Source: a virus. From it: a DNA stretch of 37,522 bases. The stretch spans positions 1 through 37,522 of IMG/VR virus record IMGVR_UViG_3300032245_000448; one strand, given 5' to 3'. The position numbers and the translations under genes are program-made. The notes under the pieces were generated by a model. The model worked only from the letters and a program-made list of their open reading frames with translations, was not told where the DNA came from and did not search any database. Positions 18,193-25,602 of the stretch are shown piece by piece; the first letter of the stretch is position 1, and the number at the start of each line of letters is the position of its first letter.

Positions 18193-18456
18193 ATGAAAAA
18201 TGCTTTAATAAGCCCTAATGAAAGTCCAATTAAATATATTTCAGGATGGACAACAGATGTTCCACCAAATCCTATTTATACAAATATAGAATCTTCATGT
18301 AGAGTTGCTCAAGTTGAGCTTGAAACTTTTGAAGTATCTACTCCTTTGTTTTGGACATCTTGTGCAGATGATGTTATTGCAGATCAATTTTATTATAATG
18401 AAAATGATAAAGAAATTTATCCAATACCATCAAGTCCACCTGCACCAACATTATAA
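18193..18456 (+). CDS. Small protein after the glycine-rich adhesin
   Basis: The 87-residue protein starts MKNALISPNESPIKYISGW and is rich in Pro, Asp/Glu and aromatic residues, with two Cys (about 36 and 56). No signal peptide or membrane segment is visible. It has a good SD (GAAAGGAAAAATT). The 'N-term ... V(A)QVE..TFEVA.PLFW..C' pattern looks like the small proteins often encoded next to phage fibre genes, but I cannot name a family. It may be a fibre-associated structural or chaperone protein. Confidence 0.55.
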   Translation: MKNALISPNESPIKYISGWTTDVPPNPIYTNIESSCRVAQVELETFEVSTPLFWTSCADDVIADQFYYNENDKEIYPIPSSPPAPTL

Positions 18457-18459
18457 AAA

Positions 18460-19056
18460 ATGACAAAAATAATACAAGATAATAAAGAATATAAATATAA
18501 AATCTATCAATCAAATTTAATAATCAATAATAAAGAGGAATTTATTAAAGATTGTTATAAATCTTTTGAAAGATTTAAATTTAGATTTCCTGATCAATCA
18601 TCAACATGGTTATATAAGTATTACAATACTTTTTCTATGTCATCAGGATCAAATTTATTTTATGATTTATTTAAAGAATTATCTTTTATAATAAAAGAAT
18701 ATAATAATAATGATGAAAGATTATGGTTTCAAAGTTGGATTAATTTTCATTTGCCTAATGAAGTTTTAGATTGGCATACTCATGAATATTGTGATTTTCA
18801 TGGTTATATAAACATAGAACCAAAACAATCAAAAACAATATTTGATAAATATGAAATATTAAATGAAACAGGAAATATTTATATAGGACAAACATCTTTA
18901 AATAATAATTTTTTAAGACATAAAGTGGAAATTTTAGAATCTTATTCTGAACCTAGAATTACTATTGCTTTTGATGTATATAAAGAACATAATTTTAAAA
19001 AATCTTTTGAAGATTTTGGACAAGATTTAAATTTAGCTATATTTCCGCTTTTGTAA
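18460..19056 (+). CDS. Putative 2OG-Fe(II) oxygenase 1
   Basis: The 198-residue protein has the layout of the 2OG-FeII_Oxy_5-like family: 'DWHTHEYCDFHGYINIE' at 104-120, corresponding to the family's HxH...SGVYY block. The C-terminal part has 'NNNFLRHKVEILE' (His154) and 'EPRITIAFDV' (Arg166). Likely iron ligands are His106 or His108 and His154, with Arg166 binding 2-oxoglutarate. The acidic second ligand is unclear, so activity is uncertain. It is very AT-rich and has no strong SD; it begins four bases after the preceding gene. Substrate is unknown. It is the first of three consecutive oxygenase-like genes. Confidence 0.65.
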   Translation: MTKIIQDNKEYKYKIYQSNLIINNKEEFIKDCYKSFERFKFRFPDQSSTWLYKYYNTFSMSSGSNLFYDLFKELSFIIKEYNNNDERLWFQSWINFHLPNEVLDWHTHEYCDFHGYINIEPKQSKTIFDKYEILNETGNIYIGQTSLNNNFLRHKVEILESYSEPRITIAFDVYKEHNFKKSFEDFGQDLNLAIFPLL

Positions 19057-19065
19057 GGATAAAAC

Positions 19066-20211
19066 ATGACAATACAAGAATTTAAAGATAATGGATATGT
19101 TCATTTAAAAAATGTATTAGATGAACAATCATGTAAAAATTTAACTGATTATTTAAAAAATTTAGTTAATCAACAACAAACAATTAAAGATTCTCAATGT
19201 CCTAATTCTGAAGCGGTGCATGGCGCAGAAGAATTTGATAAACTTCTTGAAGCATTAACTCCTTATTTTGAAGAAAAATCAGGTCTTAAACTTTATCCAA
19301 CTTATTCCTATGCAAGACTTTACACAACTCAAAATGAAATATTAGAAAATCATCGAGATAGACCGGCTTGCGAAATATCAGCCACAATTACATTAGGATT
19401 TGAAGGGAATGTATGGTCAATATATATGGGTGATAATGAAGATAAATCTAATAGTTCAAAAATTGATATGGCTATTGGTGATGCGGTTATGTATCGAGGT
19501 TGTGATAAATGGCATTGGAGAGAGCCTTATTTTGAAGGTAAATGGCAAGCTCAAGTATTTTTGCATTATGTTGATGCCAATGGTCCTTATGCTGAATGGA
19601 AGTATGATAAAAGAGAATCATTAGGTTTAAGCAAAACAATTCAACAACCTTTACCGCCTGAATTAGATGTAGCTTATGTTATGCCAAAAGCTTTATCTTA
19701 TGCTTTTTGCGATAAACTTATAGAAGAATATTCAAAGCCTGAAGTAGAAAAAGAACTTCCTTTTATTGGCGAAGGCAGAGATTTAGAAAAAAATATTAAT
19801 CTTAATATTAGAAATGTATTAAGGTTACCGCTTCCAATGAATCAAGGAATAGGCGCAACACTTACTTCTATTGGATTAAATCTTAATCATGAATTTTGGC
19901 AATTTAATATTACTCATTCTAATCAAGCTGAATTTTTAATGTATGATATAAATGGAAAATATGAAGCTCATGTAGATACTTTTCATAAGTTAGATAATAA
20001 TTCTCGAAAGATTACTGTATTAGCTATTCTTAATGATAATTTTGAAGGTGGTAAATTTTATATTCAAAATGGACATAAAAAAATATACCCACAACAAAAT
20101 AAAGGTGATGTTATAGTTTTTCCATCATTTTTACTTCATGGAGTTGAGCCTGTAACAAAAGGTCAAAGATTTACAGTTGTTACATGGTTAGCTGGACCAT
20201 ATTTTAAATGA
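19066..20211 (+). CDS. Two-domain 2OG-Fe(II) dioxygenase (prolyl-4-hydroxylase-like C-domain)
   Basis: The 381-residue protein carries two dioxygenase-like domains. Domain 1 (about 1-190) has His96-x-Asp98 in 'ENHRDRPACEISATITLG', a second His at 150 in 'KWHWREPYFEGKW' and a closing strand. Domain 2 (about 200-381) has His302-x-Asp304 in 'YEAHVDTFH', 'RKITVLAILNDNFEGGKFY', His358 in 'GDVIVFPSFLLHGVEPV' and Arg368 in 'GQRFTVVTW'. That is a full double-stranded beta-helix set of the P4Hc (prolyl 4-hydroxylase-like) type. Both domains appear intact. The reaction would couple 2-oxoglutarate decarboxylation to hydroxylation. The substrate is not shown; see the collagen-like protein at 21333. It overlaps the next gene by ATGA. 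Confidence 0.85.
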   Translation: MTIQEFKDNGYVHLKNVLDEQSCKNLTDYLKNLVNQQQTIKDSQCPNSEAVHGAEEFDKLLEALTPYFEEKSGLKLYPTYSYARLYTTQNEILENHRDRPACEISATITLGFEGNVWSIYMGDNEDKSNSSKIDMAIGDAVMYRGCDKWHWREPYFEGKWQAQVFLHYVDANGPYAEWKYDKRESLGLSKTIQQPLPPELDVAYVMPKALSYAFCDKLIEEYSKPEVEKELPFIGEGRDLEKNINLNIRNVLRLPLPMNQGIGATLTSIGLNLNHEFWQFNITHSNQAEFLMYDINGKYEAHVDTFHKLDNNSRKITVLAILNDNFEGGKFYIQNGHKKIYPQQNKGDVIVFPSFLLHGVEPVTKGQRFTVVTWLAGPYFK

Positions 20212-20777
20212 ATTTCATTTATCAAGAATTTATATCTGATTTATCTATTTGTGATAATTTAATTCAATTATTTAAAGAGAATAAAAATTATTGGAATCAA
20301 GGTAGATGTAAAGATGGAGTGCATCTTGAATTAAAAAAATCAACAGATATGCCAATTTCAATTGAAGCAATCATATCTAATGACATAATAAAATCTTATA
20401 TTAATGAATTAAATAATATTTCAAAAAATTATATTAAAAAATATGATTTTTGCAACAAAACAGATTTATGGGGAATTGTTGAAGATTTTAATATTCAATT
20501 TTATAAACCAAATGAAGCATTTTATGATTGGCATTGTGAAAGACCAACTTCGGTTTTACCTTATTGTAATAGACATTTAGTATGGATGACATATTTAAAT
20601 GATATTAAAAATGATGGGGAAACAGAGTTTTATTATCAACAATTAAAAATTAAACCTGAAAAAGGAAAAACTGTCATCTTTCCTGTTGATTGGACACATA
20701 CTCATCGAGGAATAACATCTAAAAAAGATGAAAAATATATAATTACAGGATGGTTTAATTATTTAAATAAGGTATAA
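20208..20777 (+). CDS. Putative 2OG-Fe(II) oxygenase 3
   Basis: The 189-residue protein has the pattern 'NIQFYKPNEAFYDWHCERP' (His109-x-Glu111), then 'RHLVWMTYLNDIKNDGETEFYY', 'IKPEKGKTVIFPVDWTHTHRG' (His166) and 'KYIITGWF'. This is the common phage-encoded 2OG-Fe(II) oxygenase arrangement, with an HxE in place of HxD and a Lys rather than Arg just before the final strand. It overlaps the two-domain enzyme by four bases, so the pair is probably made together. It is as AT-rich as the two preceding genes and ends the AT-rich island. Confidence 0.8.
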   Translation: MNFIYQEFISDLSICDNLIQLFKENKNYWNQGRCKDGVHLELKKSTDMPISIEAIISNDIIKSYINELNNISKNYIKKYDFCNKTDLWGIVEDFNIQFYKPNEAFYDWHCERPTSVLPYCNRHLVWMTYLNDIKNDGETEFYYQQLKIKPEKGKTVIFPVDWTHTHRGITSKKDEKYIITGWFNYLNKV

Positions 20778-20804
20778 TATTTAAAAAAAATAAGATACGA
20801 CCAT

Positions 20805-20829
20805 CGCGCTCTGTAAGGTTATAGGCGCG
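20805..20829 (+). terminator. Stem-loop after the oxygenase genes
   Basis: CGCGC at 20805-20809 pairs with GCGCG at 20825-20829, and an inner CTGTAA/TTATAG stem adds up to six pairs with one G-T and one bulged T. It is followed by TTATTTACC. The stem is strong for this AT-rich genome and could be an intrinsic terminator with a poor T run, or an RNA-processing hairpin. The next gene has its own SD (GTGAGGAAAAC). Confidence 0.55.
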
Positions 20830-20851
20830 TTATTTACCTAGTGAGGAAAAC

Positions 20852-21331
20852 ATGGCTATCTTTAATAAAAACACACTTGCTCAAGTAAGTGGGTTCTCTA
20901 ACGAAATTATTGCGGGTGAATTGGTATATAACCAATCAACCTTTTGGAATCTTACTCTTAATACTGATGGAGTGCCTATTGATTTAACAGGCGCTACAAT
21001 CAACGCTCAAATTATCCGCAGACAATTATCAAATATCCATGATAGTCGTTATGGTTTAACTTTTGATATTGCCGATTACACACCAACTCCAAGCCCTGTA
21101 ACCCTTACTATTACAAATAGAGATGATTTATTAGGTAAATTTACTCTTGTTATTGATGAATCAACTTGGGGCGTTATAGCTACCGATCCTCAATTAGATA
21201 TTAATGCTGAAAACTGTGTAGGTTTTTCAGGTCGCATTAAAATTAGCTTTCCTGCTTCAGGCGGAACACCTGCTGAAGATCAGATCATATTCTTATTATT
21301 CCTAGTCAGATCAGACGGAGTAGTGAACTAA
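20852..21331 (+). CDS. Baseplate/fibre-associated beta-rich protein
   Basis: The 159-residue protein opens with 'AIFNKNTLAQVSGFSNEIIAGELVYNQSTFWNLTLNTDGVPIDLTGATINAQIIR'. This resembles the N-terminal domain of phage upper baseplate/receptor-binding support proteins (BppU-like beta sandwich), where 'DLTGAT..AQIR' is usual. No membrane segment or enzyme motif. A hairpin and an SD precede it, so a new translation unit starts here, followed after one base by the collagen-like ORF. It may anchor the fibres to the tail tip. Confidence 0.6.
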   Translation: MAIFNKNTLAQVSGFSNEIIAGELVYNQSTFWNLTLNTDGVPIDLTGATINAQIIRRQLSNIHDSRYGLTFDIADYTPTPSPVTLTITNRDDLLGKFTLVIDESTWGVIATDPQLDINAENCVGFSGRIKISFPASGGTPAEDQIIFLLFLVRSDGVVN

Positions 21332-21332
21332 A

Positions 21333-21605
21333 ATGGATGTAACAATACAATCCGACAAAAATATTGATATTACACTAACCCCGCAACAACCTTTGCAGGT
21401 TCAAGTAACACCTGTTGCGTCACAGACAATACAAATTGATAGAGGGGTAAAAGGTCCACCAGGACCACCAGGACCAAGTGAAATTGGCGGGTATCCTATA
21501 TCAACCGCATCAATTCAAAACTTTGATGCACTTATGTTTAGATCAACATTAGGTGCTTGGACAAATATAAATCAGACTGAAATATCTGATGGTGGAAATT
21601 TTTAA
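21333..21605 (+). CDS. Small fibre protein with collagen-like Gly-Pro-Pro triplets
   Basis: The 90-residue protein has a beta-rich N-terminal part (about 1-36), then four collagen-type triplets at 38-49 (GVK-GPP-GPP-GPS). A C-terminal fibre-like module follows with 'IGGYPISTASIQNFDALMF'. Phage collagen-like stretches form triple-helical segments in trimeric fibres. The Y-position prolines at 43 and 46 are the sites that collagen prolyl 4-hydroxylases use in eukaryotes. The stretch is short (12 residues), so on its own it is probably a trimerisation or hinge segment. It follows the oxygenase genes after one intervening gene. Confidence 0.7.
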   Translation: MDVTIQSDKNIDITLTPQQPLQVQVTPVASQTIQIDRGVKGPPGPPGPSEIGGYPISTASIQNFDALMFRSTLGAWTNINQTEISDGGNF

Positions 21606-21617
21606 GGGAGCAATGTT

Positions 21618-22724
21618 ATGAGCAATATTATTAGAATTAAACGCAGAACAAGTGGTAGCGCGGGAGCGCCCAGCACCCTTGAAAATGCAGAATTAGCCTT
21701 TAACGAAGTAGGTTCGGTTCTTTACTACGGACAAGGCACAGGTGGAACAGGTGGTTCTGCTACTACTATTATTCCTATCGCTGGTAGCGGTGCATTTATG
21801 GATTTATCATCAACTCAAACAGTTGGTGGAACAAAGACATTTAGCAATGCTATTTCAGGTTCTGTAACAGGCAATGCTGGAACTGCAACTGCATTAGCTA
21901 CAGGTCGCACAATTTCTATTACAGGCGATTTAGCTTATACATCACCTTCTTTTGATGGCACAGGCAATGTAACTGCAACAGGCACTTTAGCTACTGTTAA
22001 TAGCAATATTGGTTCTTATACTAAAGTAACTATTAATGCTAAAGGTTTAGCTACTGCAGGCTCACAAGCTTCATTATCTGATCTTTCAAGCCCAACAGGT
22101 GATTTTAGCTTTGCAAATCATAAGCTTACTAATCTTGCTGATCCAACTTCAGATCAAGATGCAGCAACTAAATACTATGTTGATTCTGTAGCTCAAGGTT
22201 TAAATGTTAAACAAGCTTCTTTAGCAACAACAACAGGCAATATTACTTTAAATGGTCTTGCAACTCAATCAGGCGGTGATTGGACTTCAAGTCTTCCTGC
22301 TGGTGCTAGAGTTTTAGTTAAAAATCAAACTGCTCAAGCTGATAATGGTATTTATGTTGCTTCATCATCAGGTTGGACAAGAGCTGCGGATGCAGACACT
22401 TGGAATGAATTAATTTCAGCATTTACTTTTGTATCAACAGGTGCAACTGAAGCTGATACAGGTTGGGTTTGCACAGTTGATGCTGGCGGCACACTAGGCG
22501 TTACACCTATCGTTTGGGCGCAATTTAGCGGTGCAGGCACTTATACTGCTGGAACAGGCTTAACATTAACAGGCAATCAATTTAGCATAACAAATACTGC
22601 AGTTACTGCAACTTCTTATGGCAATTCTGATGGCACACAAATGGCAACATTTACAGTTAATGCACAAGGTCAATTGACTGCAGCAAATACTGTTACAATT
22701 AATGTTGATGGCGGCACATTCTAA
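21618..22724 (+). CDS. Tail fibre protein with Mtd-like N-terminus
   Basis: The 368-residue protein starts 'IIRIKRRTSGSAGAPSTLENAELAFNEVGSVLYYG', a version of the N-terminal beta-prism of Mtd-type and other phage fibre proteins that attaches them to the tail. The middle has 'LSSTQTVGGTKTFSNAISGSVTGNAGTATALAT', the standard fibre repeat, then 'DQDAATKYYVDSV', 'VLVKNQTAQADNGIYV' and 'GTYTAGTGLTLTGNQFSIT'. The composition is Gly/Thr/Ala-rich, G+C richer than the oxygenase genes (27 of 60 bases at 21721-21780). It is probably a trimeric fibre; no chaperone or peptidase motif is visible. Confidence 0.8.
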   Translation: MSNIIRIKRRTSGSAGAPSTLENAELAFNEVGSVLYYGQGTGGTGGSATTIIPIAGSGAFMDLSSTQTVGGTKTFSNAISGSVTGNAGTATALATGRTISITGDLAYTSPSFDGTGNVTATGTLATVNSNIGSYTKVTINAKGLATAGSQASLSDLSSPTGDFSFANHKLTNLADPTSDQDAATKYYVDSVAQGLNVKQASLATTTGNITLNGLATQSGGDWTSSLPAGARVLVKNQTAQADNGIYVASSSGWTRAADADTWNELISAFTFVSTGATEADTGWVCTVDAGGTLGVTPIVWAQFSGAGTYTAGTGLTLTGNQFSITNTAVTATSYGNSDGTQMATFTVNAQGQLTAANTVTINVDGGTF

Positions 22725-22736
22725 ATAATAATAGAC

Positions 22737-22750
22737 CTGCTATATAGCAG
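22737..22750. repeat. Perfect 14-bp palindrome between fibre genes
   Basis: CTGCTATATAGCAG is self-complementary over 14 bases, lying in the 41-base gap between two fibre genes and ending just before the SD (AAAGGG) of the next one. As DNA it could be a protein-binding site; as RNA it is a short hairpin. It is the only such palindrome noticed in the fibre region. Function unknown. Confidence 0.6.
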
Positions 22751-22765
22751 AAAGGGTATAGCCAA

Positions 22766-24415
22766 ATGGCTAATAAAATCATACTGAAAAAAAGTTCCGT
22801 AGCTGGAAAAGTTCCTCTAGCTACGGATTTAGATGTTGGCGAGGTTGCACTAAATCTTGCCGACAAAACCCTTTATAGTAAAGATGCTGGCGGCACAGTC
22901 ATTCAAATTGGCGGTGGTAGTAGCATGGTTTATCCAGGCGCTGGCATTCCTAATTCTACAGGTTCAGCTTGGGGAACATCTTATACCACTACAGGTTCAG
23001 GAAATGTTGTATTAGCAACAGGTGCTACACAAGCACATCCTACAATTAGCGATTATGAATCATTTACACCAACAACTGCACCTAGTTATGCAGAAGGTGA
23101 ATTATGGTATGACAGCACGGCACATGCTTTAGCTTACTATAATGATAGTTCTACTTCTACAGTTCATATTGGACAAGATTTACAAGTAAAAGTAATTAAT
23201 AATACAGGATCAACAATTGCTAATGGTTCACCTGTTTATGTTACATCTACATCTAGTGGTCAAACATATCCTAATATTGCATTAGCACAAGCTAATAATG
23301 CTTCTACAGCATCAGTTATAGGATTAACCAATGGTGCTATTGCAAATGGTGCTATAGGTTATGTGACATCACAAGGTGGCATTGATAATGTAAATACAGG
23401 TACATTTACAGTAGGTCAAGTGCTTTATTTAAGCCCATATTCTGCTGGTCAGTTAATGAATACAATCCCACCTACAGGGATTACAGTGCAAGTAGGCGTA
23501 GTATCTTATGTAAATAGTTCTACCGGTAAAATATATGTAAAACAAACAACACCTTTAGCAGTTCCTGCATCTATTATTACAGGACAAGTAGCATTAGCTA
23601 ATGGTGGCACAGGTGCTAATTTAACAGCAACTGCTGGTGGTGTTTTATATTCAGGCGCATCAGCTTTAGCAATTAGTGCTGCTGGTACTGCTGGACAAGT
23701 ATTAACATCTAATGGATCAAGTGCGCCAACATGGACAACACCTACAACAGGTACGGTTACAAGCGTTACAGGCACAGCACCTATATCATCATCAGGTGGT
23801 GCAACTCCTGCAATTAGTATTAGTCAAGCAACAACAAGCACAAACGGTTATTTATCATCTACTGATTGGAATACATTTAATAATAAACAACCTGCTGGAA
23901 GTTATTTAACAACTGTAACGGCAGATGCTCCATTAACAGGATCAGGAACTTCAGCAAGCCATTTATCTATTCCAGCATCAACAGGATCAGTTAATGGTTA
24001 TTTAACTTCTACTGATTGGACTACTTTTAATAACAAACAAGCTGCTTTAGTAAGTGGCACAAACATTAAAACTGTTAATGGCACTACTTTACTTGGTTCA
24101 GGTGATTTAGGAACTATTGGTATTGGTTATGGCGGCACAGGTCAAACAACTGCTAATGCTGCTTTTAATGCTTTAGCGCCTAGTCAAACATCTAATTCAG
24201 GTAAATTTTTAACTACTGATGGCACAAATACTTCTTGGGGAACTCCAACTGCAACTGCCGCAGCAGGTGGCGGTATTTGGGTTAATGTTCAAACAATTAC
24301 TACAAGCTATACAATAGCAACAGGGTATAATGGTTTAAGTGTTGGACCCATAACTGTTGCTTCAGGCACTACAATTACAGTAGCAACAGGCAGTAAATGG
24401 TCAATTTTAAGTTAA
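22766..24415 (+). CDS. Tail fibre protein with Mtd-like N-terminus and fibre repeats
   Basis: The 549-residue protein begins 'KIILKKSSVAGKVPLATDLD' with 'GEVALNLADKTLYSKDAGG', a close match to the Mtd_N-type attachment domain pattern. It contains 'GQVALANGGTGANLTATAGGVLYSGASAL' and 'GQVLTSNGSSAPTWT', sharing a module with the adhesin at 17331. There are two 'GYLxSTDWxTFNNKQ' repeats near 369-383 and 411-425, and a second 'GIGYGGTGQTTANAAFNAL' module. The C-terminus ends 'GPITVASGTTITVATGSKWSIL', a frequent terminal strand in phage fibres. It is likely a long trimeric side fibre. Confidence 0.82.
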   Translation: MANKIILKKSSVAGKVPLATDLDVGEVALNLADKTLYSKDAGGTVIQIGGGSSMVYPGAGIPNSTGSAWGTSYTTTGSGNVVLATGATQAHPTISDYESFTPTTAPSYAEGELWYDSTAHALAYYNDSSTSTVHIGQDLQVKVINNTGSTIANGSPVYVTSTSSGQTYPNIALAQANNASTASVIGLTNGAIANGAIGYVTSQGGIDNVNTGTFTVGQVLYLSPYSAGQLMNTIPPTGITVQVGVVSYVNSSTGKIYVKQTTPLAVPASIITGQVALANGGTGANLTATAGGVLYSGASALAISAAGTAGQVLTSNGSSAPTWTTPTTGTVTSVTGTAPISSSGGATPAISISQATTSTNGYLSSTDWNTFNNKQPAGSYLTTVTADAPLTGSGTSASHLSIPASTGSVNGYLTSTDWTTFNNKQAALVSGTNIKTVNGTTLLGSGDLGTIGIGYGGTGQTTANAAFNALAPSQTSNSGKFLTTDGTNTSWGTPTATAAAGGGIWVNVQTITTSYTIATGYNGLSVGPITVASGTTITVATGSKWSILS

Positions 24416-24430
24416 TTTAAGGAAAATATT

Positions 24431-24805
24431 ATGGCTTTAATTATAGATGGAACAACAGGGATAACCGCCCCACAATTTACCTCTAGCGCAACTACGGGAA
24501 CTGCTCCTTTTGTTGTTTCTTCAACAACTCAAGTTGCTAATTTAAATGCTGCAACGGCTGGAACTGCATCAGCAGTATCATCAGGTGTTGTTACAGGTAA
24601 AATGATATATGATACTTTTACTGCAACTGCTTCTCAAACTTCATTTACCACATCACAAACTTACACTTCAGGCAAAATTGAAGTTTTTGTTAATGGCTGT
24701 AAATTTAGAAATGGAACAGATGTAACAGTAACTTCAGGAACTGCGGTTGTTATGGCTACAGGTTTAACTTCAAACGATTTAGTGGATTTAGTTTATCCTA
24801 TTTAA
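24431..24805 (+). CDS. Small fibre-associated protein with gpJ-type module
   Basis: The 124-residue protein starts 'MALIIDGTTGITAPQFTSSA', a frequent fibre opening. Its second half 'FTATASQTSFTTSQTYTSGKIEVFVNGCKFRNG..VTVTSGTAV..ATGLTSNDLVDLV' matches a segment of the gpJ-like protein ('FTATSGQTVFSVT', 'LVFLNGCLL', 'GDIVSI'). The module is therefore a tail-exposed beta domain used twice in this phage. Its stop overlaps the next start (TAATG). Confidence 0.7.
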   Translation: MALIIDGTTGITAPQFTSSATTGTAPFVVSSTTQVANLNAATAGTASAVSSGVVTGKMIYDTFTATASQTSFTTSQTYTSGKIEVFVNGCKFRNGTDVTVTSGTAVVMATGLTSNDLVDLVYPI

Positions 24806-24990
24806 TGGAAACATCTCAAACAATTGATGATATCTTCGATTTTCTACAAAATAAAACAATTAAAGATATTGGCTCCGATCATTTCGATAATAAACATTAT
24901 TTGGTTATTTTATTATCTGATGGCTCTATTGCTTATATATATAGCGATAGCAGTCTTTATATTGCTCTTGAAAAGCATGTTATTAATTAG
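24805..24990 (+). CDS. Small hypothetical protein
   Basis: The 61-residue protein starts on the stop codon of the preceding fibre gene (TAATG) and reads as 'NKTIKDIGSDHFDNKHYLVILLSDGSIAYIYSDSSLYIAL', a compact beta-rich protein without signal peptide, membrane segment or Cys. No family recognised. Its AT-rich coding differs from the fibre genes. Translational coupling to the fibre gene supports that it is expressed; function unknown. Confidence 0.55.
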   Translation: METSQTIDDIFDFLQNKTIKDIGSDHFDNKHYLVILLSDGSIAYIYSDSSLYIALEKHVIN

Positions 24991-25008
24991 TGGAAAGAAA
25001 TAAATAAA

Positions 25009-25242
25009 ATGGAAATGCAAACAATCCTAAATATTTTATTGTGTGGTATTCTAACTGTGGCTGGATGGTTTGTTCGTCAAATGTGGGATGCCGTTCAAAA
25101 CCTTAAAAAAGACATACAAAGGATTGAAATTGATTTGCCATCTAATTATGTTAAAAAAATGGATTTAGAATCGAGACTAGATAAAATTGATGCCATGTTA
25201 GATAAATTATTTGAGAAGCTAGATAACAAAGTCGATAAATAG
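25009..25242 (+). CDS. Small membrane protein with C-terminal coiled coil
   Basis: The 77-residue protein has one N-terminal hydrophobic segment (about 4-24, 'TILNILLCGILTVAGWFVRQM'-like) and then a charged helix with heptad features, ending 'LDKLFEKLDNKVDK'. The GGAAAG SD lies about 12 bases before the ATG at 25009, while a second ATG at 25015 is also possible. The topology resembles small phage inner-membrane proteins often found after fibre genes. A holin or spanin role is possible, but the lysis genes at 36248-37180 are stronger candidates. Confidence 0.55.
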   Translation: MEMQTILNILLCGILTVAGWFVRQMWDAVQNLKKDIQRIEIDLPSNYVKKMDLESRLDKIDAMLDKLFEKLDNKVDK

Positions 25243-25602
25243 ATGCCTTTAAAAGACAAGACTAAAGTAAAAGAATATTTAAGGGCTTGGAAAGACAAGA
25301 ACCGAGAAAAGAATCTTTTTCAGTTAGCTCGTCATCGTGCCAAAATCAAAGGCATTGAATTCAATATAGAAATATCCGATATAGTCATTCCTGAAACATG
25401 TCCCATTTTGGGACTTCCTATTAAAAAAATCATTGATGGTAACCGCGATTTAAGCCCTAGCCTTGATCGCATAGATAATGCTAAAGGTTACATTAAAGGC
25501 AATATTCAAGTAATATCTTTTAAAGCCAATGCTATGAAACTTACGGCTGACAAATCAGAATTAATTAACTTTGCTAATTGGGTGAGGAAAAACTATGAGT
25601 AA
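25243..25602 (+). CDS. HNH-like endonuclease
   Basis: The 119-residue protein has a basic N-terminus (1-35), then 'PETCPILGLPI' at about 50-60 and 'SLDRIDNAKGYIKGNIQVISFKAN' at 73-96. This matches the zinc-poor HNH/endonuclease VII-like family found in phages, with CP.LG, SLDRID and GY..GN signatures. The classical second His is not obvious; the SLDRID Asp residues probably replace it. It starts right after the preceding stop and overlaps the next ORF by eight bases. It could be a homing-type or packaging-associated nuclease. Confidence 0.75.
   Translation: MPLKDKTKVKEYLRAWKDKNREKNLFQLARHRAKIKGIEFNIEISDIVIPETCPILGLPIKKIIDGNRDLSPSLDRIDNAKGYIKGNIQVISFKANAMKLTADKSELINFANWVRKNYE

Noticed and set aside
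20773-20778. TATAAT-like -10 at the end of the third oxygenase gene
   Set aside because: The spacing to a -35 is poor (TGGTTT); in such AT-rich DNA a TATAAT occurs by chance, and a hairpin follows.
21618-24415. Diversity-generating retroelement, suggested by Mtd-like fibre N-termini
   Set aside because: No reverse transcriptase with a YxDD motif, no template repeat, and no C-type lectin-like variable C-terminus was found. The Mtd-like N-terminus is common in fibres without such elements.
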